60,000 nt of DNA from an uncultured Flavobacteriaceae bacterium (GTDB lineage Bacteria; Bacteroidota; Bacteroidia; Flavobacteriales; Flavobacteriaceae). This document shows, one piece after another, positions 9,451-19,452 of the stretch (position 1 is the stretch's first letter; the number at the start of each line of letters is the position of its first letter). The position numbers and the translations under genes were made by a program. The stretch is taken from assembly GCA_905182575.1 (NCBI GenBank), contig CAJJCA010000005.1:1-60000 (forward strand). Direction: 5' to 3'. A model generated the notes under the pieces. That model worked only from the letters and a program-made list of their open reading frames with translations, ran no database searches and was not told where the DNA came from.

Positions 9451-10330
9451 GTGATACACAAAATATTTAGCAGTCTGTTTCTTGTTTATTCTTTGATCAG
9501 CTGCTCAGAGCAGCAGTTAAATTCAGAAAAAGTTAATCTTAGCAACGAATTCAAGTCTTATTGGTTTGATGGGAAAGCAGAAATATCTACTTACAGTTTG
9601 TCTCAATCGAGGTATGGGGAAATGCGTTCGGGAAATGCTGTTTTGATTTTTGTAACAGAAGATTTTTTAAAAAATAAACAAGTAAAAGCTAACATTTCTT
9701 CCGAAAAAAGTGAGTCTGTATTAAAGCTTAAATCGTACCGTTAATTTCTTAACCGGAATCTATCCTTATCACATCATGAACAGTTCTTTCGTTTCATTGG
9801 AGGAGAAAGAATCTTTAAGAAAAATAACAGCTTCCATTCAAGAATGGTGTGGGCATACTTACCTTCAGCTCAATAAAAAATCAGAGCTTAAGATCAAAAG
9901 ACATTCTTATTTTGAGGGAGAAGCAGATCAAGAACTTAATTTTAAAAATGCCTTGACAGAAGAAGAGCTTTGGAGTACAATCAGAATAAATCCCAGCAGC
10001 TTGCCCATTGGAAATTTAAACATAATTCCCTCCTTGGATTTATTGCAGCTGAATCACTTAAGAATAAAACCCTATCAAGCGATTGCGAAATTAGATTTCA
10101 AGAATAATTATTTTACTTATAGTCTTGAGTTTCAAGATTTAAATCGTTTACTTAAAATTAAATTCAAAAATAGTTTTCCCTACCAAATAGAAGGATGGGA
10201 AGAGTTTTCACTTAAGGAAAACATTCAGCTGAGCAGGGCAAATCGATTGACCACAAAAAAAATTAGTTATTGGCAAAATAATAAATTAGGAGATGAAAAA
10301 TACAGAGACAGCTTACTACTCAATCCATAA
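9451..10330 (+). CDS. Conserved flavobacterial lipoprotein (about 293 aa), one frameshift
   Basis: N-terminus IFSSLFLVYSLISC is a lipoprotein signal with a lipobox ending in Cys. Recognisable blocks are SYWFDGKAEISTYSLSQSRYG, VLIFVTEDFLKNKQVKA, then, after a frame change near 9742, NFLTGIYPYHIMNSSF, IQEWCGHTYLQL and SYFEGEADQELNF. I know this protein as a conserved flavobacterial family that is often mislabelled 'septum formation inhibitor Maf', probably because it neighbours the real Maf; it has no Maf motif. Function unknown; envelope location inferred from the lipobox. The next start lies 4 bases after its stop. Confidence 0.75.
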
Positions 10331-10334
10331 GATT

Positions 10335-12784
10335 ATGATGCGTTTCATTATCTTTATTATGAGCATGAACCTCATTCATGCCCAAAGTTCTTCGGAGATC
10401 TACAAAAGTATTCAGAAGTTAAATTTCCTGGGTTCAGTACTTTATGTTGCAGCACATCCGGATGATGAAAACACAAGAATGATTTCTTATTTTTCAAATC
10501 ACCTTCTTGCGCGAACTGCCTATTTATCTCTGACAAGAGGAGATGGAGGACAGAATTTAATTGGATCTGAATTAAGGGAAGCTTTGGGTTTAATAAGAAC
10601 ACAAGAACTGTTATCAGCCCGACGCATTGATGGTGGAGAGCAATATTTTACAATGGCCAGCGACTTTGGTTACTCAAAACATCCAGATGAAACATTTTCG
10701 ATTTGGGATAAAGAAAAAGTTCTTTCACAAACCATTGAAAGAATAAGACAATTCAAACCCGATATTATCATCAATCGTTTTGACCACAGAACTCCCGGAA
10801 AAACACATGGTCATCACACCAGTTCAGCAATTATAAGCACCGAAGCCTTTGAACTCTCTGGCTCAAAAAACGCTTTTTCTATCTCTGAAATCTGGCAGCC
10901 CAAAAGGCTGTTTTTCAACACCTCTTGGTGGTTCTATGGAAGTCGTGAAAAGTTTAACAAATCGGATAGATCCAATTTAATTGAATTTGACAGTGGCGTT
11001 TATGATCCTTTAACGGGGAAAAGTAATTCTGAAATTGCTGCAATGAGTAGAAGTCAGCACAAGTCGCAGGGGTTTGGAAGCGCTGCGCAACAAGGTCGTC
11101 AGGTAGAGTACCTGGAGTTGATTAAAGGAACGCCACTAAAATCAAACAATCCATTTGAAGGGATTAACACAAGCTGGACGCGCCTTGCAGGCGGTGCTGA
11201 AATTGAGAAGCTGATTATTGACGTTATCAATGAATTTAATTTCTCAAAACCTTATCTGAGCGTATCGAAACTTGTTCTGGCCTATGATAAAATCAAAAAA
11301 CTGAAGAACAAGCATTGGAGTGAAATAAAATCAAAAGAAATTGAAGGTGTTATTTTGCGGTGTCTTGGGGTTGATCTTCAAGTAAATGCTTCAGTGCCTT
11401 ATGCGATTTTTGGCGAAGAAATAAACATAATAATTAAAGCAGTCAATCCCAGTCCGATAAAAGTTATCATTAAACAGCTTGAAAAAATCAAGCAAACCGA
11501 ATCAATCGAAAAATTATTGGTGCAAAACTTAGTTTTTAAAAAAAAATTAAAACATATAATAAAAGGGGAGATTAGTAGCCCATATTGGCTTTCTGAGGAA
11601 AGTTCAACAGGAATGTACAGCACGTCGAAAAAAAACCTCATCGGGTTGGCAGAAACTCCAGCAGCAATTGTCATTGACTTTACGCTTTTAATTGAGGGTG
11701 TGGAGATAAAAGCGACCCTGCCCCTCTCCTATCGCAAGACAGACCCTGTCAGAGGGGAAGTTGTCGTGCCATTCCAAATACTTCCTGCCACCACAACTCA
11801 AATCGAAGAACCGGTTTATTTGTTTTCAGGAAAAGAAAAAAAATCAATTAATATAAAGGTCAAAAATAATGGTGAAAGTTTTGAAGGAAACATTCACTTA
11901 AAGGGAAATAAACATTGGAAAATTTCACCAGAAAATCATAGTATTGTTTTGATGGAAAGGGTGCCGAGAAAAACCTTTCATTTGAAATAACACCCCCTGA
12001 CTTTCCAGATCAATTCGAGCTTAAACCTCTAATAGAAACTAGTAAAAACAGTTTTAACGCATCGATGCAGGAAATCGAATACGATCACTTCCCTAAGCAA
12101 TACATGGTCGTTCCGGCAAGTTCAAAAGCAATTACATTAGATTTAAAAACTGACGTAAATAAAATTGGTTACATCAATGGCGCTGGAGACAAAATCCCTG
12201 AAAGTTTGCGAGCGGTGGGAATCGAAGTTGAAATGCTTGATGCGGATCAAATTAGTCTAGAAAAACTGAACAACTATGCCTCAGTAGTGATGGGCATTCG
12301 GGCGTTTAATGTGAATGAATCCTTACCCTTTAAAAATAAAATCTTATGGGAGTATGTCGCTCAAGGTGGAACCTTATTAATTCAATACAACACCAGCAGA
12401 GGACTAAAAACAAATGAAATTGCGCCCCTCAATCTAAGGCTTTCGAGGGATCGTGTAACTGATGAGAATGCAGCTGTAACAATTTTAGATGGCAAGCACC
12501 TCCTGTTAAACCATCCTAACAAAATAAGCTCTAAAGACTTTGAAGGTTGGGTGCAGGAGCGCGGATTGTATTTCCCTAACCAATGGCACGATGATTTTAA
12601 ACCGTTATTAAGAATGAATGATCCCGGAGAAAACCCGAAAGATGGCGCGTTGTTGTCCGCAGATTACGGAAAAGGAAAGATTGTTTACACTGGACTAAGT
12701 TTTTTCAGGCTTTTACCGGCTGGAGTTCCGGGAGCTTATCGATTGTTTTTTAATTTAATCGCACCTAAAAATGAAAGAAAATAA
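10335..12784 (+). CDS. Secreted PIG-L (LmbE) family deacetylase with C-terminal extension (about 816 aa), one frameshift
   Basis: Zinc-dependent N-acetyl-sugar deacetylase family. The signal peptide MMRFIIFIMSMNLIHAQ begins at ATG 10335, preferred over an in-frame ATG at 10293 that lies inside the preceding gene. The catalytic domain holds AAHPDDEN (zinc ligands), TRGDGGQNLIG and the distal GKTHGHHTSS histidines within residues 30-200. The remainder is beta-rich and ends in a class I glutamine amidotransferase-like region (YASVVMGIRAFNVNE, GGTLLIQYNT, GKGKIVYTGLSFFR). The frame changes near 11965; total length is one base short of a multiple of three, so one missing base explains it. It precedes a coupled symporter. 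Confidence 0.85.
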
Positions 12785-12869
12785 AATTTCAAAAATATAT
12801 TTAGGTTTAATTTTAACTCAAATTGTCTATTGGGCACTCTTTTATTTATTCATGAAATATTATAATTAA
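12771..12869 (+). CDS. Tiny single-helix membrane peptide (32 aa) coupled to the symporter
   Basis: ATG at 12771 inside the end of the deacetylase gene reads MKENKISKIYLGLILTQIVY and continues WALFYLFMKYYN. It has a basic N-terminus and one hydrophobic helix of about 20 residues. Its stop TAA shares its last base with the symporter ATG (TAATG), and it overlaps the deacetylase stop by 14 bases, so it is positioned for coupled translation. This layout suggests an accessory subunit, as DUF4212 is for another symporter in this window. Family not known to me; the coding call rests on composition and overlaps. Confidence 0.6.
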   Translation: MKENKISKIYLGLILTQIVYWALFYLFMKYYN

Positions 12870-14539
12870 TGGGAAATATTGACTGGATCATCTTGGGTTT
12901 TACCTTAACATTCATCATCCTCTATGGGATAAGAAAAAACAACTCTCACAAAAACATTCAAGATTATATTAAAGGAGGAAACAAAGCCTCTTGGTTTACC
13001 GTAGGCCTATCTGTTATGGCAACTCAAGCCAGTGCAATTACTTTTCTCTCTACTCCAGGACAAGCTTTTAATGATGGTATGGGGTTTGTGCAGTTTTATT
13101 TTGGTTTGCCTTTTGCGATGGTGATCATCTGTCTTTTTTTTCTACCTGTTTATCATAAATTAAAAGTATTCACAGCTTATGAATTTTTAGAAAAAAGATT
13201 TGATCTTAAAACAAGAATTTTAACTGCAATACTTTTCCTTATTCAACGAGGATTAGCAGCAGGAATAACAATTTATGCACCGGCCATAATTCTAAGCGTA
13301 GTTTTAGGTTGGGATTTAAAAATGCTTATCGTAATCATAGGATTCTTAGTTGTTTTTTACACAATGATTGGTGGAACCCAGGCTGTCAGTGTCACCCAAA
13401 AACAACAAATGTTCATTATATTTTCAGGAATGATCGCCGCTTTTATTTTTATCGTTTGTGCTTTGCCCGAAAATATAAATTTTTCCAATGCACTAGAATT
13501 GGCAGGAATCAATGAGAAATTAAATGTGTTAGATTTTAGCTTTGACCCAAACAATCGATACACTTTCTGGAGTGGAATAACGGGAGGGCTTTTTTTAGCA
13601 CTTTCTTATTTTGGTACTGACCAAAGTCAGGTTCAACGCTACCTATCGGGAAAATCATTAAAAGAAAGTCAACGAGGCTTAATCATGAATGGATTCTTAA
13701 AAATCCCAATGCAGTTTTTTATATTGTTAACGGGAGTTATGGTTTTTGTCTTTTTTCAGTTTGAAAAAGCCCCGATACATTTCAACAAGAATGCCATTGA
13801 AAAAGTCAAGGGGTCCTCTCATCGAAGTGCATTTGTTGAATTAGAAAAACTAAATGATCAGCTGCACCTTGAGAAACAACAATACATTAATGAAACGTCA
13901 TTTTTTGAAAGCGAACCGCTGAAAGAGAAATACCTTCAAGTTCAAAATCAATATGAGCAAAACCGAAAAGCAGCCAAAAAACTAATTGAACAAGTAGAGC
14001 CAAAAGTCGAGTCGAATGACAAGGATTATGTTTTTATTTATTTCATTTTAGAGCACCTACCAAGAGGATTAATAGGGCTTCTTTTGGCCGTAATACTTTC
14101 AGCTGCCATGAGTTCCTCTGCCTCCGAAATTAATGCACTTTCAGCAACGAGTGTGGTGGATCTTTACAAAAGATTTAAACCCAACTCTGAACCCAAACAT
14201 TATGTCTGGGCTACCAAAAGCTTCACCGTACTTTGGGGATGTATTGCGATTTTATTCGCAATGGTGGGGAATTTGTTTGAGAATTTAATTCAATTGATTA
14301 ACATCATTGGATCGCTTTTCTACGGAACCATTCTTGGGATTTTCTTAATTGCAATTTTCATTAAATTCATCAGACCAAACGCCGTTTTTTTTGCTGCAAT
14401 AATTACAGAAATTATGGTGTTGTATGTATACAAAATGGACATCGTTAGTTTTCTTTGGCTCAACGTAATTGGCGCAATACTCACCATTATGTTGGCCATA
14501 ATTTTACAAGCAATTTTTAAAGAAACAGTAAAAGCTTAG
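12869..14539 (+). CDS. Sodium:solute symporter, SSS family (556 aa), with a hydrophilic insert
   Basis: Secondary transporter with about 13 membrane helices. SSS features include the unwound TM1 region VGLSVMATQASAITFLSTPG, IGGTQAVSVTQKQQ, TDQSQVQRYLSGKSLKESQ and, late in the chain, LLLAVILSAAMSSSASEINA. Substrate not determinable; sugars, sialic acid or organic acids are typical of the branch. Between helices, about residues 297-388 form a charged, coiled-coil-like insert (NKNAIEKVKG, FVELEKLNDQLHLEKQQ) not found in the basic SSS fold. It is preceded by a secreted PIG-L deacetylase and a 32-residue peptide with which it overlaps by one base. Its 3' end almost touches the convergent DUF2911 gene. 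Confidence 0.88.
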   Translation: MGNIDWIILGFTLTFIILYGIRKNNSHKNIQDYIKGGNKASWFTVGLSVMATQASAITFLSTPGQAFNDGMGFVQFYFGLPFAMVIICLFFLPVYHKLKVFTAYEFLEKRFDLKTRILTAILFLIQRGLAAGITIYAPAIILSVVLGWDLKMLIVIIGFLVVFYTMIGGTQAVSVTQKQQMFIIFSGMIAAFIFIVCALPENINFSNALELAGINEKLNVLDFSFDPNNRYTFWSGITGGLFLALSYFGTDQSQVQRYLSGKSLKESQRGLIMNGFLKIPMQFFILLTGVMVFVFFQFEKAPIHFNKNAIEKVKGSSHRSAFVELEKLNDQLHLEKQQYINETSFFESEPLKEKYLQVQNQYEQNRKAAKKLIEQVEPKVESNDKDYVFIYFILEHLPRGLIGLLLAVILSAAMSSSASEINALSATSVVDLYKRFKPNSEPKHYVWATKSFTVLWGCIAILFAMVGNLFENLIQLINIIGSLFYGTILGIFLIAIFIKFIRPNAVFFAAIITEIMVLYVYKMDIVSFLWLNVIGAILTIMLAIILQAIFKETVKA

Positions 14540-14541
14540 TA

Positions 14542-15381
14542 TCAGTTACTCCATTTTTCTATGGACTCATTGTTCATGATTTCATAATCTTTATTACCCG
14601 CCTTTATGGCAAGTGCCAAAGACTTCTTAGCCGCAGCAATAGCAGCAGAGGTTTCATTTAAACCTGCTAAAATTAAAGATTGTTGACGGAACATCCAAAA
14701 AGCATCATCTTGCATCTCAACTGCTTTAGATATCCAAGTTTTCGCCTGATTAAGGTCGTGTCCTTCGTTAAGATAATAAACCGCTGCGTTGTAATAATCT
14801 CCAGCTTTGGGATTATTAGATAATGTTTTTTCAATACTTAACATGGCTTGTTTAACAGAGGGAACTTCTACAGGCAGGGAGATCGAGGTGTTTTCCCATG
14901 ATAGGTTTATGTTGGCGCCACTACTCTTTATATCAGAGATGTCAATCGTAAAAGTTTCGACTTCTTTGTCAATTCTTTGGACGGGTAAAGTGATGCTAAG
15001 TGCAATTTTGCTTTCCTCCCACTCTTTAGGAACACCCCAAGAGTCTGTCCTACTATAAAAATACAACACCCAACTGTTTTCATTTGGCAGGGTGTAAATA
15101 GCGTATTTTCCTGAAGGTATTTCCTTACCCTTAATCATTATTGTGTCAGAAAACTCAATGGTTGTATTTTTATTGGCACCCGTTCTCCATAATTCTCCAA
15201 AGCGTATTAAATTTCCAACAATTGCTCTGCCTCTTTTCGAAGGGCGTGCGTATTCAATCGTAAAATCTGTCATCCCAACAACTTGAGATATTTTAGCCTT
15301 AGGACTCGGCTGGGGTGTTCTTACTTGAGCAAATGTTATGCTACAAAATAAAGAAACGGCTAATAATAAATAGTTTTTCAT
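14542..15381 (-). CDS. DUF2911 domain protein with C-terminal TPR-like region (279 aa)
   Basis: Signal peptide MKNYLLLAVSLFCSITFAQ; DUF2911 domain about residues 30-170 (SQVVGMTDFTIEYARPSKRG, LWRTGANKNTTIEF, GKYAIYTLPNE). Residues about 185-275 are helical and TPR-like (GDYYNAAVYYLNEGHDLNQA, WISKAVEMQDDAFW). Two-part DUF2911-TPR proteins of about 280 residues are common in Flavobacteriia; function unknown, probably periplasmic. It is the longer paralogue of the protein at 1226-1756. A TATTTTTG -7 box is found about 40 bases upstream on its strand (15422-15429). Confidence 0.88.
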   Translation of the reverse strand: MKNYLLLAVSLFCSITFAQVRTPQPSPKAKISQVVGMTDFTIEYARPSKRGRAIVGNLIRFGELWRTGANKNTTIEFSDTIMIKGKEIPSGKYAIYTLPNENSWVLYFYSRTDSWGVPKEWEESKIALSITLPVQRIDKEVETFTIDISDIKSSGANINLSWENTSISLPVEVPSVKQAMLSIEKTLSNNPKAGDYYNAAVYYLNEGHDLNQAKTWISKAVEMQDDAFWMFRQQSLILAGLNETSAAIAAAKKSLALAIKAGNKDYEIMNNESIEKWSN

Positions 15382-15421
15382 GTTATGGTTTTAAATTTAA
15401 ATTTCAGGCATAAAACTATTA

Positions 15422-15429
15422 CAAAAATA
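15422..15429 (-). promoter_or_regulatory. Putative -7 element for the DUF2911-TPR gene
   Basis: Minus-strand TATTTTTG fits TAnnTTTG, about 40 bases before the start codon. No clear TTTG -33 element is present at the expected spacing, so it is only a candidate. Confidence 0.4.
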
Positions 15430-15480
15430 TAATATTGAAATAGTTTTTAAGGTAAGTTAACTGAAAATTCTTTATTAATT

Positions 15481-15539
15481 GTTTATATTTTGTTTAAGTA
15501 TGTATAAAAATAGTTAAACGTTTGTTTATATTTGTTTAA
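15481..15539 (+). promoter_or_regulatory. Direct repeats and -7 box upstream of the photolyase operon
   Basis: GTTTATATTTTGTTTAA (15481-15497) and GTTTATATTTGTTTAA (15524-15539) are near-identical direct repeats, 43 bases apart start to start. The second contains a perfect TATATTTG -7 box (15527-15534). Between them, GTTTAA (15492-15497) faces TTAAAC (15514-15519) as an inverted repeat. Repeats overlapping the -7 box fit a repressor operator; B12/MerR-type regulators control such operons elsewhere, but no regulator gene is in view here. Confidence 0.5.
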
Positions 15540-15555
15540 ATAAATATATTAATTT

Positions 15556-16010
15556 ATTTATCGCAAGCATACTTTCCAGAATCTTCCAATAACTTGCGAC
15601 CAAGCTTGGGATTTTTTGTGTGATCCAAATGTCTTTTTTAGAAACTGATTATATGGGGTTTGAAATTTTAAGCGGTGCTGAAAAGAAAATGTATGCCGGT
15701 CAAATTATTCAGTATATCGTTACTCCAGTCATGGGAATTCCTACGAAATGGGTGACTGAAATTACACATGTAAAGGAAGGTGAATATTTTGTAGACGAAC
15801 AACGTTTTGGCCCCTATGCATTATGGCACCACAAACACTTTATTCGTCCGATTGAAAACGGTGTTGAAATGGAAGACATTATTGACTATAAAATTCCTTT
15901 TGGAACACTCGGAAGATTGGCACATCCGATAATTGTCAAGCCCAAACTCAATGAAATATTTGATTAACGCAGAAAAAATAATTGAACTTTTTGGAGAATA
16001 TAAAAACTAA
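15556..16010 (+). CDS. SRPBCC family protein, first gene of the photolyase cassette, two frameshifts
   Basis: Small alpha/beta-grip protein of the SRPBCC (START-like) superfamily. Pieces in three frames join in order: YRKHTFQNLPITCDQAWDFL and CDPNVFF (to about 15635), then DYMGFEILSGAEKKMYAG through PLGRLAHPI-type residues (FGTLGRLAHPIIVKPKL), then KIIELFGEYKN ending at TAA 16008-16010. No standard start codon is visible; the first residues follow a TAA at 15550-15552, so the start near 15556 is approximate. Such proteins often head flavobacterial photolyase operons; a hydrophobic ligand is likely but unknown. It ends 2 bases before the SDR gene. Confidence 0.75.
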
Positions 16011-16012
16011 AT

Positions 16013-16711
16013 ATGAAAAAAAATATACTAATAATTGGGGGTAGCTCAGGAATTGGACTCGAATTGATCAAATTAATTGGGGGAGAAAATAACGTTTTTT
16101 CGGCCTGCAGAACCAACGAACATTTGACTGGCTTGAATGTAACTCACATTCCTTTTGACGTTTTAACTGACACCTTGGATCTCTCTGTGTTACCAGAATC
16201 GTTAGACGGTTTTGTTTACTGCCCTGGAAGCATCAATTTAAGACCTTTCAAAGGACTTAAACCTGAAACTTTTCTTAATGATTTTTCAATCAATGTAATG
16301 GGAGCTGTCAAAACATTACAGTCCGTATTAAGCAAATTACAAAGTGGAGATGTTACAGCAAGCGTTGTGTTTTATAGCACTGTCGCAGTCCAAACTGGGA
16401 TGGCCTACCACGCAAGTGTTGCCGCTGCAAAAGGAGCATTAGAAGGCTTGGCGAGATCATTGGCAGCAGAATTAGCTCCAAAAGTAAGGGTCAACGTCAT
16501 TGCACCTTCGATTACAGATACTCCGCTAGCAGATAAGTTCCTGAACAACGACACCAAAAAAGAAAATGCAGCTGGAAGACATCCACTACAACGTTTTGGA
16601 AGTGCCGAAGAGATGGCAGAAGCAACCGCATTTCTTTTAAGCAATAAAAGCAGTTGGATGACTGCTCAAGTTCTTCATATCGACGGAGGAATTGGAGACA
16701 TAAAAAGTTAA
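16013..16711 (+). CDS. Short-chain dehydrogenase/reductase (232 aa)
   Basis: Classical SDR fold: ILIIGGSSGIGLELIKL (NAD(P)-binding Gly-rich loop), VYCPGSINLRPF at the NAG-motif position, catalytic Ser in VVFYSTVAVQTG, YHASVAAAKGALEGLA (Tyr replaced: the usual YxxxK reads H-A-S-V-A-A-A-K, with Tyr one place earlier in AYHASVAAAK), and the closing IAPSITDTPLADKFL. Substrate unknown. It is a regular partner in photolyase cassettes of this group. Spacing is 2 bases from the SRPBCC gene and 6 bases to the photolyase, so it is in the same operon. Confidence 0.85.
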   Translation: MKKNILIIGGSSGIGLELIKLIGGENNVFSACRTNEHLTGLNVTHIPFDVLTDTLDLSVLPESLDGFVYCPGSINLRPFKGLKPETFLNDFSINVMGAVKTLQSVLSKLQSGDVTASVVFYSTVAVQTGMAYHASVAAAKGALEGLARSLAAELAPKVRVNVIAPSITDTPLADKFLNNDTKKENAAGRHPLQRFGSAEEMAEATAFLLSNKSSWMTAQVLHIDGGIGDIKS

Positions 16712-16717
16712 ACAAAA

Positions 16718-18022
16718 ATGGGAAAAGTAACTTTATTTTGGTTTCGTCGAGACCTGAGAGTCTTCGACAACAGAGGTCTTTATGAGGCCTTAAAGCATTC
16801 AAATAAAGTTCTGCCTATTTTTATTTTTGATGAAAAAATCCTAGACAAGCTTCCAAAAAAAGATGCTAGAATAACATTTTTGTTAAAAGCCTTGGGGGGC
16901 ATCAATAAAGCGATGAAGGGGAACAGATGTACTGTAGGAATTTATAGAGGCGCTCCCAAGGCTATTTTTAAAAAACTCACCAATGATTATGAGATTGACA
17001 AAGTAATTGCTAATCATGATTATGAGCCATACGCTTTGGAACGTGATGGTGAAATAAAAGAACTATTAGGGGACAAAGGAATTGACTTTATTACCTACAA
17101 AGACCAAGTAATCTTTGAAAAAGATGAGATTTGTAAGAACGATGGAAAGCCATACCTCGTTTATACTCCCTATTCCAAAAAATGGATTGCGAATCTAAAG
17201 CCTCAAGATACAAATCATTATCCCTCAGAAAATCATCTTGGTAATTTATACAATGATTCGTCTCTTCCTACATTAACCATAGCGGATTTAGGTTTTGAAT
17301 CCTCAGAAAAAGAACCGCTTCCACATACATTTACTGATGAAGTAATTGACAATTATGAAGCAACTCGAAATTTCCCAATGCTTGACAGTACTTCCCGTTT
17401 AGGAGCTCACCTTCGATTTGGCACAGTCAGTGTCAGACAACTAGTTGAGAAAGCAGCTGTAGCCAAAGAAATTACATTTTTAAAAGAGCTGATTTGGAGA
17501 GAGTTTTTCATGCAGATTTTGTGGCATTTTCCTCATACCAAAGACAGTAATTTTAAATCAAAATACGATCGGATAGTGTGGAGAAATGACGAAGAAGAAT
17601 TTGAGAAATGGTGTGCTGGTGAAACAGGATATCCATTTGTAGATGCGGGAATGCGGGAATTAAACGAGACTGGTTTCATGCACAATCGAGTGCGGATGTT
17701 GGTGGGTAGTTTTTTGTGTAAACACCTTTTGATCGATTGGCGATGGGGGGAAGCTTATTTCGCTGAAAAGCTATTGGATTATGAAATGTCAAGCAATGTA
17801 GGAAACTGGCAATGGGTAGCGGGCTGTGGTGTTGATGCAGCACCCTATTTTAGAATCTTTAATCCTACCGAACAGATTAAAAAATTTGATAAAGAACTCA
17901 AATACATTCAAAAATGGGTGCCTAATTTTCAAGAGTTAGACTATCCACAACCCATTGTTGATCATAAGTTTGCTCGCGAACGTTGTTTGAGTGTTTATAA
18001 AGCAGCATTAAACATGGCATGA
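16718..18022 (+). CDS. phrB: Deoxyribodipyrimidine photolyase, class I type (434 aa)
   Basis: Light-driven repair of cyclobutane pyrimidine dimers. The N-terminal antenna-binding domain starts [22 protein letters not shown]; the C-terminal FAD domain shows [48 protein letters not shown] and [18 protein letters not shown], with the Asn that faces flavin N5 and the Trp of the electron-transfer chain both present. Length about 434 is at the short end of the class. The stop overlaps the DUF2256 start by 4 bases (ATGA). Confidence 0.92.
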   Translation: MGKVTLFWFRRDLRVFDNRGLYEALKHSNKVLPIFIFDEKILDKLPKKDARITFLLKALGGINKAMKGNRCTVGIYRGAPKAIFKKLTNDYEIDKVIANHDYEPYALERDGEIKELLGDKGIDFITYKDQVIFEKDEICKNDGKPYLVYTPYSKKWIANLKPQDTNHYPSENHLGNLYNDSSLPTLTIADLGFESSEKEPLPHTFTDEVIDNYEATRNFPMLDSTSRLGAHLRFGTVSVRQLVEKAAVAKEITFLKELIWREFFMQILWHFPHTKDSNFKSKYDRIVWRNDEEEFEKWCAGETGYPFVDAGMRELNETGFMHNRVRMLVGSFLCKHLLIDWRWGEAYFAEKLLDYEMSSNVGNWQWVAGCGVDAAPYFRIFNPTEQIKKFDKELKYIQKWVPNFQELDYPQPIVDHKFARERCLSVYKAALNMA

Positions 18023-18153
18023 AGCGGGTATTAAAACAAAATTTACCTGAGAAAATTTGCCTGACTTGCAATCGTCCATTTCAGTGGAGAAAGAAATGGG
18101 AACGTGATTGGGAAAATGTCAAATATTGTAGTAAAAAATGTAAATCCACATGA
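18019..18153 (+). CDS. DUF2256 small zinc-binding protein (44 aa)
   Basis: [20 protein letters not shown] followed by [20 protein letters not shown] and CKST: the CxxC...C...C pattern and WRKKW/VKYCS blocks are diagnostic of DUF2256, a tiny protein nearly always found beside cryptochromes or photolyases. Four cysteines suggest one zinc. It overlaps the photolyase stop and the cry-DASH start by 4 bases each, so it is tightly coupled. It is easily missed because of its length. Function unknown. Confidence 0.88.
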   Translation: MKRVLKQNLPEKICLTCNRPFQWRKKWERDWENVKYCSKKCKST

Positions 18154-19452
18154 CAACAGCTTTGGTTTGGTTACGAAACGATGTGCGTTTTCAAGACCAA
18201 CAGTCCTTTTTCAATGCTTGCAAGTCTTATGACAGGGTCGTGGCATACTATACTTTTGAGCCAAAAGATTTTGAAAAAACAACTTGGGGTTTTCAAAAAA
18301 CAGGAAAGTTTAGAACACGTTTCAATATTGAAACACTTCAATCCCTTCAACTTGAATTAAAAGAAAAAAATATTACGCTAATCGTTGAAAAGCGATCTGC
18401 AACAGTGGGAATTCCCCATTGGATCGAAGGCCTAAACGCAAGCGCCTTGTTTTTTCAAGAAGAATGGACAGCTGAAGAAAAATTAATTTCAAATGCAGTT
18501 TGTGATAGTTTATCAAAGAAAATTCAGGTTTTTACTAATTACGATCAATTCCTATTTCATCCCGATGATATCCCCATGGACATTGATTCAATACCACAGG
18601 TGTTTACTGTTTTTAGAAAAAAATGTGAGAAATACAGCACTATCAAATCCTGCATTCCAGAACCCGTAATTTTAGATAAAAAATCTTTATTAACTGCGTC
18701 CTTCACCATTCCTACTCATGAAGAATTAGGGTTTGCATCTTTTGAGACCCTCAACGCATGCAGCCTTTCCATTTTTGGGAGGAACGTCGTCGGCATTGAA
18801 TCGCATAACGGACTACTTTTGGAAATCCGAGCGCCTTTCATTTTATAAGCAAACCAGAAATGGTTTATTAGGAACAGATTACAGTTCAAAATTTTCACCT
18901 TGGTTAGCCAACGGTTCCCTTTCAGCAAGAATGATTTATTGGGAAGTACAACGCTATGAAAAAGAAATTCAAAAAAATGAATCCACCTATTGGTTAATTT
19001 TTGAATTGATTTGGCGAGATTATTTTAAGTACATCTCATTAAAGCATGGAAATGCAATCTTTCATCTGGGTGGTATTTTGGATAAAAAATATACTTGGGA
19101 TTCCAATTCGGAAATTTTCTTAAAATGGACTGAAGGAAAAACCGCGGAGCCTTTTGTCAACGCCAATATGATTGAACTTAAAAAAACAGGTTTTATGAGC
19201 AATCGAGGCAGGCAAAATGTTGCAAGTTTTTTTGCCAAAAGCATGTTGATGGATTGGCGCATGGGAGCCGCTTATTTTGAGCAACAACTTATTGATTACG
19301 ATGCACATAGCAACTGGGGGAACTGGCTCTACGTTGCAGGTGTTGGCAATGACCCACGTGACCGAAAATTTAATATAAAACTACAAGCAGATCGTTATGA
19401 TGCCAAAGGGCAATATCAAAAACGCTGGTTGCAAAACACCTTGTTTGAATGA
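18150..19452 (+). CDS. Cryptochrome DASH, one frameshift (about 434 aa)
   Basis: Cry-DASH photoreceptor/ssDNA photolyase. The N-terminal part reads [20 protein letters not shown] and [21 protein letters not shown]. After one base change near 18745 it continues as [55 protein letters not shown], and [18 protein letters not shown] with NDPRDRKFN, the DASH hallmark. Length (1303 bases, one over a multiple of three) fits a single error. Start ATG overlaps DUF2256 by 4 bases; the stop overlaps the iron-sulfur photolyase start by 4 bases. Confidence 0.92.

Noticed and set aside
8814-10330. Two successive Maf genes
   Set aside because: Only the first has the ASGSPRR and GAYGIQD motifs; the second is an unrelated lipoprotein family.
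15620-15967. SRPBCC protein starting at a GTG near 15620
   Set aside because: The upstream reading frame encodes the conserved AWDFL segment, so the start lies further upstream and the apparent start is a frame artefact.
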